From: Homalodisca vitripennis
Lineage: Eukaryota > Arthropoda > Insecta > Hemiptera > Cicadellidae
NCBI RefSeq assembly: GCF_021130785.1
Contig: NC_060209.1
Coordinates: 20,049,501-20,113,500 of the forward strand
DNA length: 64,000 nt
Reading direction: 5' to 3'
The first letter of the stretch is position 1. Each line of letters starts with the position of its first letter. The position numbers and the translations under genes were made by a program. A model generated the notes under the pieces. That model was not told the origin of the DNA. It saw nothing but the letters and a program-made list of their open reading frames with translations, and made no database searches. Of this stretch, positions 36,174 to 48,017 are shown piece after piece.

Positions 36174-36185
36174 TTAAGGGAGTAT

Positions 36186-36285
36186 CCCCCCCCCCACCCC
36201 CCCCCCCCCCCACCCCCCCCCCCCCCCACCCCCCCCCCCCCCCACCCCCCCCCCCCCCCACCCCCCCCCCCCCCCACCCCCCCCC
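36186..36285. repeat. C-tract with an A exactly every 16 bases
   Basis: Interrupting A residues stand at 36,196, 36,212, 36,228, 36,244, 36,260 and 36,276, so the unit is A followed by fifteen C, six times, with C at both ends. The minus strand is G15-rich and would form G-quadruplexes; the plus strand could form i-motifs. Poly-Pro and poly-Gly frames across it are artefacts of the repeat. It begins 9 bases after the right TTAA of the transposon. Confidence 0.95.
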
Positions 36286-37369
36286 ATAAACGATTAGTAC
36301 TTTGGACACGAACAAATGTGAATTAAAAATTCGAAAAACAGTACCAAGCGTACCTCGTGAAGAATTTTGTTTTGAGATCTACGAATGAAAAACCAGTTCG
36401 ATTTGAATTATTGCACTTACAGAACTACCATTATGTTAATAAGATTTATAAATATACACACGTTCAAACATGCTTGTACATGAGAGTTGTTTGTTTTCTT
36501 TTACTGTAAACTGTTATTTATATTACTGTTTTTATGTTTCTTTTTTTACTTAGCTTTACACTTATTGCAGTGTTTAGCTCTTGGGCTGTTTGTCCTACTT
36601 AGATTTGGACTATATTGTGTTATTCAGTTATAAATAGTACCAATACTAATGTTTATGTTGAATCATATAAATATTGTATTTCAAGCTGATTTTGTAAATG
36701 AGTAAGAACGACAGCCCACATAGGAAAAATGAAGTTAAACGTAAATGTTGTGGAGTTTCCGTTTTCGTAATGTTTATTTCTGATGTGTTTATACCGTACC
36801 TAAAACTTGAATTAAATTTTCAACTAAGCCTAATGCAGATTTGCTGTTGTTGTCTAACAGAAAAAAGTATCTTTCTACATTTTAAATCTAAACGACAACT
36901 AGACATACTAACAGTCTTTCCTAAAAGACGCACTAATTTTATATTTCATACGGTGACAGACCGTGTTCAACTGCACTACTATTAAACGGAGACCCCCACG
37001 TAGCCCTTCAGAGAATGTAAGTATATATTCGTACGGAAGCGTTACTGTAATGTTTAACTAATTATAACTCATTATAAAATAATACTTGTGTTTACCGAAA
37101 CAAATATTTCTTATTTATCACAATATATTTTGATATATTGCATTTAAGTTGTGATAGAGAGTGCAAAAATATGTAATGATTGGTTAACATGATACTTTTG
37201 TGATAAGATTGGTTTTTGAACACTTGATAAGTCCATTTAAAATTATAATTTTCAGAATGGTGTCACATTTCTTATAACAAACAACGTGGAGGCCACACCT
37301 CCGTCATGTAACTAGCATCGCCAAGTTTCATGCAAAATTTCAAATCTATACCTTGTTCCATTATGTTTG
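36286..37369. other. AT-rich interval with one remnant
   Basis: The 95-codon frame at 36,698-36,985 has no domain support. 37,290-37,365 carries the TTTCATGCAAAATTTCAAAT block of the remnant family seen at 985, 11,165 and 62,240. It ends exactly where the next MITE begins, so the MITE inserted into it or beside it. Confidence 0.5.
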
Positions 37370-37770
37370 CAGTGGCGTAGCAAAGGGGGGGACGGCGGGG
37401 GCGAGCCGCACCGGTTGTCACCTTTTTTGGGGTGACACCCACCTGGTCTCTCAACTTCAAGAAACAAAGTACAAAAAAAAATCGTTAGCACAAAAAATTT
37501 CTTTTTCGGGGATTCCTCCACTACCACTAGCTCAGCTCTATGTATAATTCGGGGAATCCCGCAAAAGAGCTTGTCGCTGTCGTGGGAGATTCCCCGTCTT
37601 ATATCCGTGATCTTTGACGTTTCAGTTGCAACATTCGTGAAGTGTGTTGTGTTTGGTTGTAAAAAAAGTATCCATGACCTTTATCATATAAAATTTATTG
37701 CTTTTTACTTTCGATGGGGTGACACCACCAATTTCCGCACCGGGTGCCACCCAAGGTAGCTACGCCACTG
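37370..37770. mobile_element. 401-bp hAT-like MITE
   Basis: The ends are CAGTGGCGTAGC and GCTACGCCACTG, a perfect 12-bp inverted repeat. Further inward both sides carry GC-rich blocks that pair loosely (CGCACCGGTTGTCACC against GGTGACACC...CCGCACCGG). The flanking 8-mers TATGTTTG and CATGTATG agree at 6 of 8 positions, as for a decayed 8-bp hAT target duplication. There is no transposase. Short frames inside (37,272-37,759) run through the terminal repeats and are not genes. Confidence 0.6.
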
Positions 37771-38300
37771 CATGTATGTTACTAGGTCGCATGTTGTAAT
37801 AGCCTACAATATGACTCTTCTAAGGATATGAACTTCTAAGGATTGATCTATTCTTCGGTTTTCTGAATGATTGATAAAAAGATAGTTGCAGTTACATGAT
37901 TATAGTAGATATGCATATGCAAGATTACAGCAGACAGTAAGTAGTCCGTAAGGAGTTCTACCGATCCACGATCACCTCATCTAAAGTATGGCCAAGGAAA
38001 AATTGGGGGGGGGGTTAAGTCAAGACGACTGAATTTTCCCGTAGTGGTCAGAAAGTGAGGCAAGTAGTCAACCGCTCATTCCCCATTTTGTTCCTTAAGA
38101 AGTTCTCGACCCGTTTAATTGTTAAGAACGATCTTTAAGCAGTACATATCAGTAATACCGAATTATATAAATAATAATAATAAATCTTTATTGCGTTCAC
38201 AATTTAAGCAAATTGTATACAATTGTCAATATACATGTATTAAAATGAATTAAACTTTATAAATCAATTTAAATATAATCATATAAATATAAAAGTCATT
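37771..38300. other. AT-rich interval with LINE-like antisense tail
   Basis: 38,165-38,300 starts with (AATAAT)n and TCTTTATTGCGTTCACAATT, the look of an antisense non-LTR retrotransposon 3' end, but no reverse transcriptase remains. A G10 run lies near 38,006. Nothing else recognised. Confidence 0.4.
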
Positions 38301-38302
38301 GA

Positions 38303-38370
38303 AAATGGAAAATTTCTGGGGGGTAGGGTCCGGACCCCTCGGATCCCCCTCTCTGGTTACGTCCGTGCCT
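38303..38370 (-). repeat. MITE end related to 39,612-39,858
   Basis: The minus strand reads GCACGGACGTAACCAGAGAG, then a GGGGTCCGGACC block and AAATTTTCCATT. This matches the left end of the MITE in the triplicated unit (CAAGGACGTAGTCAGAGAGG, then GGTCCGGCCCCCC and AAATTTTT). Only one end is recognisable here. Confidence 0.6.
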
Positions 38371-38639
38371 CACCTATCACGTGACCGGTCTGAGGTAGCT
38401 CGTTCAAATAATGTAAGTTAATGTTAATACTTTTCCTTACCGACTATACCCATTTTATACTCGTACTAATCACTAACTTAAAGATTACATGTATGTAGGA
38501 ACTTTATTCATTACTATTTTTACCCACAATTTCAACTTACAAGTTAAAAGTACGTAATGTTTTGGCAATAAGCTATTACTATAATAACATTTACGCTTAT
38601 AACTTACCTAGAGTTATTTTATTTTAACATTTTCGTTCC

Positions 38640-38760
38640 AAATGAACGAATACTTCTACAAAATTGTATTCATTTCAAAAAATTTCCAATTCATTTTGAG
38701 GTATTCGGACACGTGCATACTCGGGCTATAGTCAAATACTATTCGATTCTTCCATCACTA
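38640..38760 (+). mobile_element. hAT-like terminal fragment
   Basis: The block ends ATTCGATTCTTCCATCACTA, equivalent to a TAGTGATGG-type hAT end on the other strand. Inward of that are TATTCGGAC and CAATTCATTTTGAGG. The reverse complement matches 52,958-53,045. The segment crosses the left breakpoint of the triplication at 38,666, so the first 26 bases are outside the repeated unit and the remainder is in all three units. No opposite end was found upstream. Confidence 0.6.
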
Positions 38761-39611
38761 GGTTAGATAAGTAATTCACTTTATCCATATTTGCCAACTA
38801 CATTAATTTTCCCAAAATACATTTTCTCAAAACAGTAATATTCGTGTGGTTAATTCCTGCATTCAATTTTTAGGTGAAACCTGATATAAATTGTGGCAAT
38901 TTTGCTGGTAATTCCATTTATTTGCCATAAAACTTCAAGAATACGTAAATTTGTGTTGTTCTTTATTTTTCATACTATTAGTAATGAATTAATTTACTCG
39001 TATTATACTTACTGAAGTACTTATAGAATTTTACAACGCATTCAGGTATTACTTGTATCAACTTTACACAAATATTCATTTGTACTTATATTTTGAACTT
39101 ATACTTTACACAAATAATGTATAGTCTTGTTTTAGGATACTAAACGACACTCTAAAATTTCATCTTTCCTATTAACTTTGTACAATACACTATTACAATG
39201 ACTAAACCATATTAAATATTGTGTAATAAAGGCCATTTTTTGTGATTTGTTCGTTTTTATCGTTTTAAAGCTAAAGAGTAGACAAGAAAGTGAGAATTTT
39301 GGTTTCAATTCAAAATGTCACAATTAGCGTTTATATCCGCACTATTTCAATATTATTATCTCGCGTTCGATGTTTAATGAAAGAATAAATGTACATGTGG
39401 TAACATGTACATTTGCAATAATATTGTCTGAGGTGTGAACAACTCTCAGTCTGGCAAATCTTACTCTAATCGCTTGATATATGAGTAAGGATTTGAGCAA
39501 AAACATCATATCCAATTTAATGTAACTTAACGCAATTTTTAAAACGATCCATCCACCAGAGTTGTAACGTTAGACTTTATGTTTCACAGAAACGTATTAC
39601 AGTACTTCAAG

Positions 39612-39858
39612 CAAGGACGTAGTCAGAGAGGGGTTCCGAGAGGTCCGGCCCCCCAAATTTTTAATATTTTCAATGATTTTATTAGTAAACGATTATTATT
39701 TGAATAATTCATATTACTGACATGTGCTGCTGAAAGACCGCTCTAAACAGGATCCGGGTCAAAATAAACCGGGAAACAAAATAGGGCCTAACTTTGTTCA
39801 CTGCGGGAAGATATCAGTTGTCTGGACCCCCCATATATTTTCTGGTTACGTTATTGTC
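39612..39858. mobile_element. 247-bp MITE inside the repeated unit
   Basis: The left end CAAGGACGTAGTCAGAG and right end TCTGGTTACGTTATTGTC are imperfect inverted repeats (core ACGTA..CAGA). Inward, AGGTCCGGCCCCCC mirrors TCTGGACCCCCC. The same element sits in units 2 and 3 (near 42,400 and 45,187), so it predates the triplication. Non-coding. Superfamily unknown. Confidence 0.6.
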
Positions 39859-40651
39859 TCGAAGTTTGGCAAGTGTTGTTTCACTGACCAGAAAACAAGG
39901 ACTTTTGGAGTTTTAAACATTTTGTGATGTAATATGGCACATTTTAACGGAAGATTTTTCCATGCAGTTTCCATTGTCTGGTACAGTGGACGCACTAAAC
40001 ACTACAGCGATTATGAACACTTAAGATTTTTTAAGTGAATTACGTTTGCCCATTGGGTACAGAGCACGTACAGTCATGTCTTGTGACGTGGTTACTGTAC
40101 GTGGGCTAAACAGTTAATCGCCGCAAGTATGAAATTATGCAAACGAATTTTGAAATTTATGGAGAAAATGTGAGTCACCAACTAGTGACGAATAAAATTC
40201 GGGGAACCGCTCAAATTGGAAGAGTCACACTGTTGCCGGAGGAGGTAATTTCCCGTTGGTGTGGAGGCGGTGGAGGCGTCACAAGACTGCTTGGCGTCCG
40301 CTCTCATCTGTACACCGTCCTGTGGAGGATGGACCGTGTGAACTTTGGTTGTAAGTGTGAACATAGTGTAGAGAGCGAATCTAAGTTGTCAGATCTGAAT
40401 TGATTTAGAGCGTAAACAAATTGCACAATATAAAATAAGCTGAAATAATCTTTGCTCTATTGACGTTACAGTAATGGAACCTAAAATAAATTAGAAAGAT
40501 TAGTTATATAAATTTTGTTAAAATCCATGTACTTATGTTTTAAGAAAGGTTGTGCATTTAATGACAAGGTTAAAAATATTAAATTTGCCCTAAATAGAAA
40601 GCTATGTTTAGTGTTCATTAGGATCCTAATGTCCAAAGCATATGTTTTGAC

Positions 40652-41130
40652 TAATCCCTTTCCAATTATACACTCTACTAATTTTATTCGGGCATACGAC
40701 CTTGTAATTGATCACTTACAATAACTCGTACTGTCATAGCCAAAATTGAAGCATCGCTTTAAGATTTCACTTGAGTCCTTTTACAAATTTGACCAGTTCA
40801 ATCCAAAACGACACTATTGTACAGTACGGTTATGCACTACGAAGCACTTTAGGGGGCCGGTTTAACACGTTTTAGTCGTTATAGGTTTTATCTAATCCCT
40901 TCCAATTATACACTCTACTAATTTTATTCGGGCATACGACCTTGTAATTGATCACTTACAATAACCCGTACTGTTCTAGCTAAAATTGAACAATCACTTC
41001 AAGATTTGACCTGGGTCTGTTTACAAATTTTACAAGTTTAATTCAAAACGACACAAATGTTCAGTACGGGTATGCTCTACGAAGCACGGGATCGGTTTGA
41101 GACATTTTAATCATAGATTTATCTAATTAT
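40652..41130 (+). repeat. 241-bp direct duplication within the unit
   Basis: The block beginning TAATCCCTTTCCAATTATAC at 40,652 recurs at 40,893 as TAATCCCTTCCAATTATACA. Both halves share CATACGACCTTGTAATTGAT and a GTACGG.TATGC.CTACGAAGC block, but the halves differ by perhaps 15-20%. It is therefore much older than the 2.79-kb triplication and is present in each unit. Confidence 0.85.
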
Positions 41131-41454
41131 AAATTCCTATAGACTATCCTGGCAAGGAGGCCTTGAATAAAACGAAAACATAATTACTAAAAATGGCGGC
41201 GAGTAAAAACAAACACTGTTTTTCAATAAAGACCACGTGCAGCATCGTTATCAGAGCGGAGAAAATGTACAGTGCACTGAACCGATTTAAAGTAGACCAC
41301 TTTTTCCACCCACACTAAGAACTTCGATATCTAGGTGTCACTTCTTTCAGGGCGGTCGCGATACAGACTAGGAAGAGCGGGAGTCGGTGTCCCAAATACT
41401 GTTATCAGCGAGTCTAAGGTCAGCGAGATAGTGATAAGCCAGCGCAGACGACGT

Positions 41455-44240
41455 GTATTCATTTCAAAAAATTTCCAATTCATTTTGAGGTATTCGGACA
41501 CGTGCATACTCGGGCTATAGTCAAATACTATTCGATTCTTCCATCACTAGGTTAGATAAGTAATTCACTTTATCCATATTTGCCAACTACATTAATTTTC
41601 CCAAAATACATTTTCTCAAAACAGTAATATTCGTGTGGTTAATTCCTGCATTCAATTTTTAGGTGAAACCTGATATAAATTGTGGCAATTTTGCTGGTAA
41701 TTCCATTTATTTGCCATAAAACTTCAAGAATACGTAAATTTGTGTTGTTCTTTATTTTTCATACTATTAGTAATGAATTAATTTACTCGTATTATACTTA
41801 CTGAAGTACTTATAGAATTTTACAACGCATTCAGGTATTACTTGTATCAACTTTACACAAATATTCATTTGTACTTATATTTTGAACTTATACTTTACAC
41901 AAATAATGTATAGTCTTGTTTTAGGATACTAAACGACACTCTAAAATTTCATCTTTCCTATTAACTTTGTACAATACACTATTACAATGACTAAACCATA
42001 TTAAATATTGTGTAATAAAGGCCATTTTTTGTGATTTGTTCGTTTTTATCGTTTAAAGCTAAAGAGTAGACAAGAAAGTGAGAATTTTGGTTTCAATTCA
42101 AAATGTCACAATTAGCGTTTATATCCGCACTATTTCAATATTATTATCTCGCGTTCGATGTTTAATGAAAGAATAAATGTACATGTGGTAACATGTACAT
42201 TTGCAATAATATTGTCTGAGGTGTGAACAACTCTCAGTCTGGCAAATCTTACTCTAATCGCTTGATATATGAGTAAGGATTTGAGCAAAAACATCATATC
42301 CAATTTAATGTAACTTAACGCAATTTTTAAAACGATCCATCCACCAGAGTTGTAACGTTAGACTTTATGTTTCACAGAAACGTATTACAGTACTTCAAGC
42401 AAGGACGTAGTCAGAGAGGGGTTCCGAGAGGTCCGGCCCCCAAATTTTTAATATTTTCAATGATTTTATTAGTAAACGATTATTATTTGAATAATTCATA
42501 TTACTGACATGTGCTGCTGAAAGACCGCTCTAAACAGGATCCGGGTCAAAATAAACCGGGAACAAAATAGGGCCTAACTTTGTTCACTGCGGGAAGATAT
42601 CAGTTGTCTGGACCCCCCATATATTTTCTGGTTACGTTATTGTCTCGAAGTTTGGCAAGTGTTGTTTCACTGACCAGAAAACAAGGACTTTTGGAGTTTT
42701 AAACATTTTGTGATGTAATATGGCACATTTTAACGGAAGATTTTTCCATGCAGTTTCCATTGTCTGGTACAGTGGACGCACTAAACACTACAGCGATTAT
42801 GAACACTTAAGATTTTTTAAGTGAATTACGTTTGCCCATTGGGTACAGAGCACGTACAGTCATGTCTTGTGACGTGGTTACTGTACGTGGGCTAAACAGT
42901 TAATCGCCGCAAGTATGAAATTATTGCAAACGAATTTTGAAATTTATGGAGAAAATGTGAGTCACCAACTAGTGACGAATAAAATTCGGGGAACCGCTCA
43001 AATTGGAAGAGTCACACTGTTGCCGGAGGAGGTAATTTCCCGTTGGTGTGGAGGCGGTGGAGGCGTCACAAGACTGCTTGGCGTCCCGCTCTCATCTGTA
43101 CACCGTCCTGTGGAGGATGGACCGTGTGAACTTTGGTTGTAAGTGTGAACATAGTGTAGAGAGCGAATCTAAGTTGTCAGATCTGAATTGATTTAGAGCG
43201 TAAACAAATTGCACAAATAAAATAAGCTGAAATAATCTTTGCTCTATTGACGTTACAGTAATGGAACCTAAAATAAATTAGAAAGATTAGTTATATAAAT
43301 TTTGTTAAAATCCATGTACTTATGTTTTAAGAAAGGTTGTGCATTTAATGACAAGGTTAAAAATATTAAATTTGCCTAAATAGAAAGCTATGTTTAGTGT
43401 TCATTAGGATCCTAATGTCCAAAGCATATGTTTTGACTAATCCCTTTCCAATTATACACTCTACTAATTTTATTCGGGCATACGACCTTGTAATTGATCA
43501 CTTACAATAACTCGTACTGTCATAGCCAAAATTGAAGCATCGCTTTAAGATTTCACTTGAGTCCTTTTACAAATTTGACCAGTTCAATCCAAAACGACAC
43601 TATTGTACAGTACGGTTATGCACTACGAAGCACTTTAGGGGGCCGGTTTAACACGTTTTAGTCGTTATAGGTTTTATCTAATCCCTTCCAATTATACACT
43701 CTACTAATTTTATTCGGGCATACGACCTTGTAATTGATCACTTACAATAACCCGTACTGTTCTAGCTAAAATTGAACAATCACTTCAAGATTTGACCTGG
43801 GTCTGTTTACAAATTTTACAAGTTTAATTCAAAACGACACAAATGTTCAGTACGGGTATGCTCTACGAAGCACGGGATCGGTTTGAGACATTTTAATCAT
43901 AGATTTATCTAATTATAAATTCCTATAGACTATCCTGGCAAGGAGGCCTTGAATAAAACGAAAACATAATTACTAAAAATGGCGGCGAGTAAAAACAAAC
44001 ACTGTTTTTCAATAAAGACCACGTGCAGCATCGTTATCAGAGCGGAGAAAATGTACAGTGCACTGAACCGATTTAAAGTAGACCACTTTTTCCACCCACA
44101 CTAAGAACTTCGATATCTAGGTGTCACTTCTTTCAGGGCGGTCGCGATACAGACTAGGAAGAGCGGGAGTCGGTGTCCCAAATACTGTTATCAGCGAGTC
44201 TAAGGTCAGCGAGATAGTGATAAGCCAGCGCAGACGACGT
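41455..44240 (+). repeat. Triplicated 2.79-kb unit, copy 2
   Basis: 2,786 bp, same order and orientation as copy 1. Every difference I noticed is an indel, mostly in homopolymers. Examples are one C fewer in the GGCCCCC run near 42,434, one extra T near 42,924, and an extra C near 43,085 that shifts the 88-codon frame. Confidence 0.95.
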
Positions 44241-47033
44241 GTATTCATTTCAAAAAATTTCCAATTCATTTTGAGGTATTCGGACACGTGCATACTCGGG
44301 CTATAGTCAAATACTATTCGATTCTTCCATCACTAGGTTAGATAAGTAATTCACTTTATCCATATTTGCCAACTACATTAATTTTCCCAAAATACATTTT
44401 CTCAAAACAGTAATATTCGTGTGGTTAATTCCTGCATTCAATTTTTAGGTGAAACCTGATATAAATTGTGGCAATTTTGCTGGTAATTCCATTTATTTGC
44501 CATAAAACTTCAAGAATACGTAAATTTGTGTTGTTCTTTATTTTTCATACTATTAGTAATGAATTAATTTACTCGTATTATACTTACTGAAGTACTTATA
44601 GAATTTTACAACGCATTCAGGTATTACTTGTATCAACTTTACACAAATATTCATTTGTACTTATATTTTGAACTTATACTTTACACAAATAATGTATAGT
44701 CTTGTTTTAGGATACTAAACGACACTCTAAAATTTCATCTTTCCTATTAACTTTGTACAATACACTATTACAATGACTAAACCATATTAAATATTGTGTA
44801 ATAAAGGCCATTTTTTGTGATTTGTTCGTTTTTTATCGTTTAAAGCTAAAGAGTAGACAAGAAAGTGAGAATTTTGGTTTCAATTCAAAATGTCACAATT
44901 AGCGTTTATATCCGCACTATTTCAATATTATTATCTCGCGTTCGATGTTTAATGAAAGAATAAATGTACATGTGGTAACATGTACATTTGCAATAATATT
45001 GTCTGAGGTGTGAACAACTCTCAGTCTGGCAAATCTTACTCTAATCGCTTGATATATGAGTAAGGATTTGAGCAAAAACATCATATCCAATTTAATGTAT
45101 AACTTAACGCAATTTTTAAAACGATCCATCCACCAGAGTTGTAACGTTAGACTTTATGTTTCACAGAAACGTATTACAGTACTTCAAGCAAGGACGTAGT
45201 CAGAGAGGGGTTCCGAGAGGTCCGGCCCCCCAAATTTTTAATATTTTCAATGATTTTATTAGTAAACGATTATTATTTGAATAATTCATATTACTGACAT
45301 GTGCTGCTGAAAGACCGCTCTAAACAGGATCCGGGTCAAAATAAACCGGGAACAAAATAGGGCCTAACTTTGTTCACTGCGGGAAGATATCAGTTGTCTG
45401 GACCCCCCATATATTTTCTGGTTACGTTATTGTCTCGAAGTTTGGCAAGTGTTGTTTCACTGACCAGAAAACAAGGACTTTTGGAGTTTTAAACATTTTG
45501 TGATGTAATATGGCACATTTTAACGGAAGATTTTTCCATGCAGTTTCCATTGTCTGGTACAGTGGACGCACTAAACACTACAGCGATTATGAACACTTAA
45601 GATTTTTTAAGTGAATTACGTTTGCCCATTGGGTACAGAGCACGTACAGTCATGTCTTGTGACGTGGTTACTGTACGTGGGCTAAACAGTTAATCGCCGC
45701 AAGTATGAAATTATGCAAACGAATTTTGAAATTTATGGAGAAAATGTGAGTCACCAACTAGTGACGAATAAAATTCGGGGAACCGCTCAAATTGGAAGAG
45801 TCACACTGTTGCCGGAGGAGGTAATTTCCCGTTGGTGTGGAGGCGGTGGAGGCGTCACAAGACTGCTTGGCGTCCGCTCTCATCTGTACACCGTCCTGTG
45901 GAGGATGGACCGTGTGAACTTTGGTTGTAAGTGTGAACATAGTGTAGAGAGCGAATCTAAGTTGTCAGATCTGAATTGATTTAGAGCGTAAACAAATTGC
46001 ACAAATATAAAATAAGCTGAAATAATCTTTGCTCTATTGACGTTACAGTAATGGAACCTAAAATAAATTAGAAAGATTAGTTATATAAATTTTGTTAAAA
46101 TCCATGTACTTATGTTTTAAGAAAGGTTGTGCATTTAATGACAAGGTTAAAAATATTAAATTTGCCTAAATAGAAAGCTATGTTTAGTGTTCATTAGGAT
46201 CCTAATGTCCAAAGCATATGTTTTGACTAATCCCTTTCCAATTATACACTCTACTAATTTTATTCGGGCATACGACCTTGTAATTGATCACTTACAATAA
46301 CTCGTACTGTCATAGCCAAAATTGAAGCATCGCTTTAAGATTTCACTTGAGTCCTTTTACAAATTTGACCAGTTCAATCCAAAACGACACTATTGTACAG
46401 TACGGTTATGCACTACGAAGCACTTTAGGGGGCCGGTTTTTTAACACGTTTTAGTCGTTATAGGTTTTATCTAATCCCTTCCAATTATACACTCTACTAA
46501 TTTTATTCGGGCATACGACCTTGTAATTGATCACTTACAATAACCCGTACTGTTCTAGCTAAAATTGAACAATCACTTCAAGATTTGACCTGGGTCTGTT
46601 TACAAATTTTACAAGTTTAATTCAAAACGACACAAATGTTCAGTACGGGTATGCTCTACGAAGCACGGGATCGGTTTGAGACATTTTAATCATAGATTTA
46701 TCTAATTATAAATTCCTATAGACTATCCTGGCAAGGAGGCCTTGAATAAAACGAAAACATAATTACTAAAAATGGCGGCGAGTAAAAACAAACACTGTTT
46801 TTCAATAAAGACCACGTGCAGCATCGTTATCAGAGCGGAGAAAATGTACAGTGCACTGAACCGATTTAAAGTAGACCACTTTTTCCACCCACACTAAGAA
46901 CTTCGATATCTAGGTGTCACTTCTTTCAGGGCGGTCGCGATACAGACTAGGAAGAGCGGGAGTCGGTGTCCCAAATACTGTTATCAGCGAGTCTAAGGTC
47001 AGCGAGATAGTGATAAGCCAGCGCAGACGACGT
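44241..47033 (+). repeat. Triplicated 2.79-kb unit, copy 3
   Basis: 2,793 bp. It differs from copies 1 and 2 by indels such as extra T residues near 44,830 and 46,438 and an extra TA near 45,099. The 88-codon frame reads as in copy 1 (45,713-45,979). The unit ends GACGACGT and continues into unique GC-richer DNA, which marks the right edge of the array. Confidence 0.95.
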
Positions 47034-47394
47034 GGCACCGCCTCGCGCGAGCCAAGGTCTTCGCGGAATACCATGTTTTCCTCTCTGCCGCTCCTCTTCA
47101 GGTTTTTACCCGCATTTTTGCTGCTTACGCCAAGGCCGTGTGACGAAGCTCCGAGCGTTGTATAACTCACATTATATTTTTGTTGTCATACCTTGTTTTG
47201 CTCTCTGTTAGGTTGGTACTCTTACTTCCAACTAGAAATCTTCCACGACGGCTCAGTGTCGAGGCATACGTTAATATAAACGCATGGACCGTTTGATTTA
47301 GAGATTGTTTGGAATTCTATCTAGACAACTGTTCTATGTAGATTGTTGGCTGAGCGTTAGAAAAGCCTATCACTCGGAGGGTAGAAACAATTTC
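47034..47394. other. GC-richer right flank of the triplication
   Basis: 47,034-47,165 is CpG-rich. It contains a 30-codon plus-strand frame starting ATG at 47,072 with a hydrophobic start (FSSLPLLFRFLPAFLLL), and a minus-strand 86-codon frame (46,910-47,170) shared partly with the unit end. The look is that of a 5' exon or promoter region, but no downstream exons are seen. Unsupported as a gene. Confidence 0.3.
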
Positions 47395-48017
47395 CTTTCT
47401 GTTTGTCTGTTCCCAACGAAATCTCGAAAACGAACTGACTTACAAACCCGAAACTAGGCATCGTGCTCCACTTCTATATATGCAATACTGTGATCGATGA
47501 TGATGCATGTTTTTCCAAAGGATCTGGATGGGCGTTAGCAAACAATTATTATGGGCAAAATGAAAATTGAAGAATAAATAAGTATCCAAACTGAGTACAA
47601 TCACATCAATTGTTGACATGTGACCTGATGACATGATATACTTGGCATTTTGCGTGCAAGTCAGTGAAATATGTTACGTGAAACGTGGTGTAGCTTACTC
47701 TGGTTTTTACTTCTTTATCAAGCAATAAAGATAAAAGGTCTCAGTTGTATCTTGGCAATAGGGGATGTATATAATTTTTATAATACAGTTTCAATATTTT
47801 GTCCTTCAGTTCAAAAAGTGAGTTATATTCTTCACTTATTAACATTCACCTTCCTCTAAATATGAAAGTATGAACGGAAGCTCAAGTTAACAGTTTTTAC
47901 CTTTCTCCAGCACCACTCTTTTCAATTTCCTTCCGCAAAATTTAAAGACAAAAACTGTGACCAAGGAAATTTCAGTCTGAACAAAGAATTGTTTGATTAG
48001 GAGGCAATGCTATAATT
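47395..48017. other. Transposon debris and AT-rich DNA
   Basis: 47,397-47,470 (CTGTTTGTCTGTTCCCAACG, then ATCTCGAAAACGAACTGAC) is a typical worn insect repeat leader. No transposase follows. The 62-codon frame at 47,671-47,859 is not supported. Confidence 0.4.

Larger units (their letters stand above)
38666..41454 (+). repeat. Triplicated 2.79-kb unit, copy 1
   Basis: 2,789 bp. Order inside: hAT-like end (to 38,760), AT-rich DNA, a 12-bp-stem hairpin (39,387-39,414), a MITE (39,612-39,858), a 10-bp-stem hairpin (CACGTACAGT 40,065-40,074 with ACTGTACGTG 40,094-40,103), a GC-richer patch with an 88-codon frame (40,137-40,403), a 241-bp direct duplication, and a GC-richer end. The 88-codon frame has a Gly run and no domain, and it is broken in copy 2. 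It contains GTAAGT at its 3' part, but no exon evidence exists. Confidence 0.95.

Noticed and set aside
36095..36326. Poly-Pro and poly-Gly frames
   Set aside because: Both simply translate the 16-base periodic C-tract.
38666..47033. LTR retrotransposon or rDNA-like array
   Set aside because: No TG..CA long terminal repeats, primer-binding site, gag/pol remnants or rRNA sequence. Three full units with no distinct internal region.
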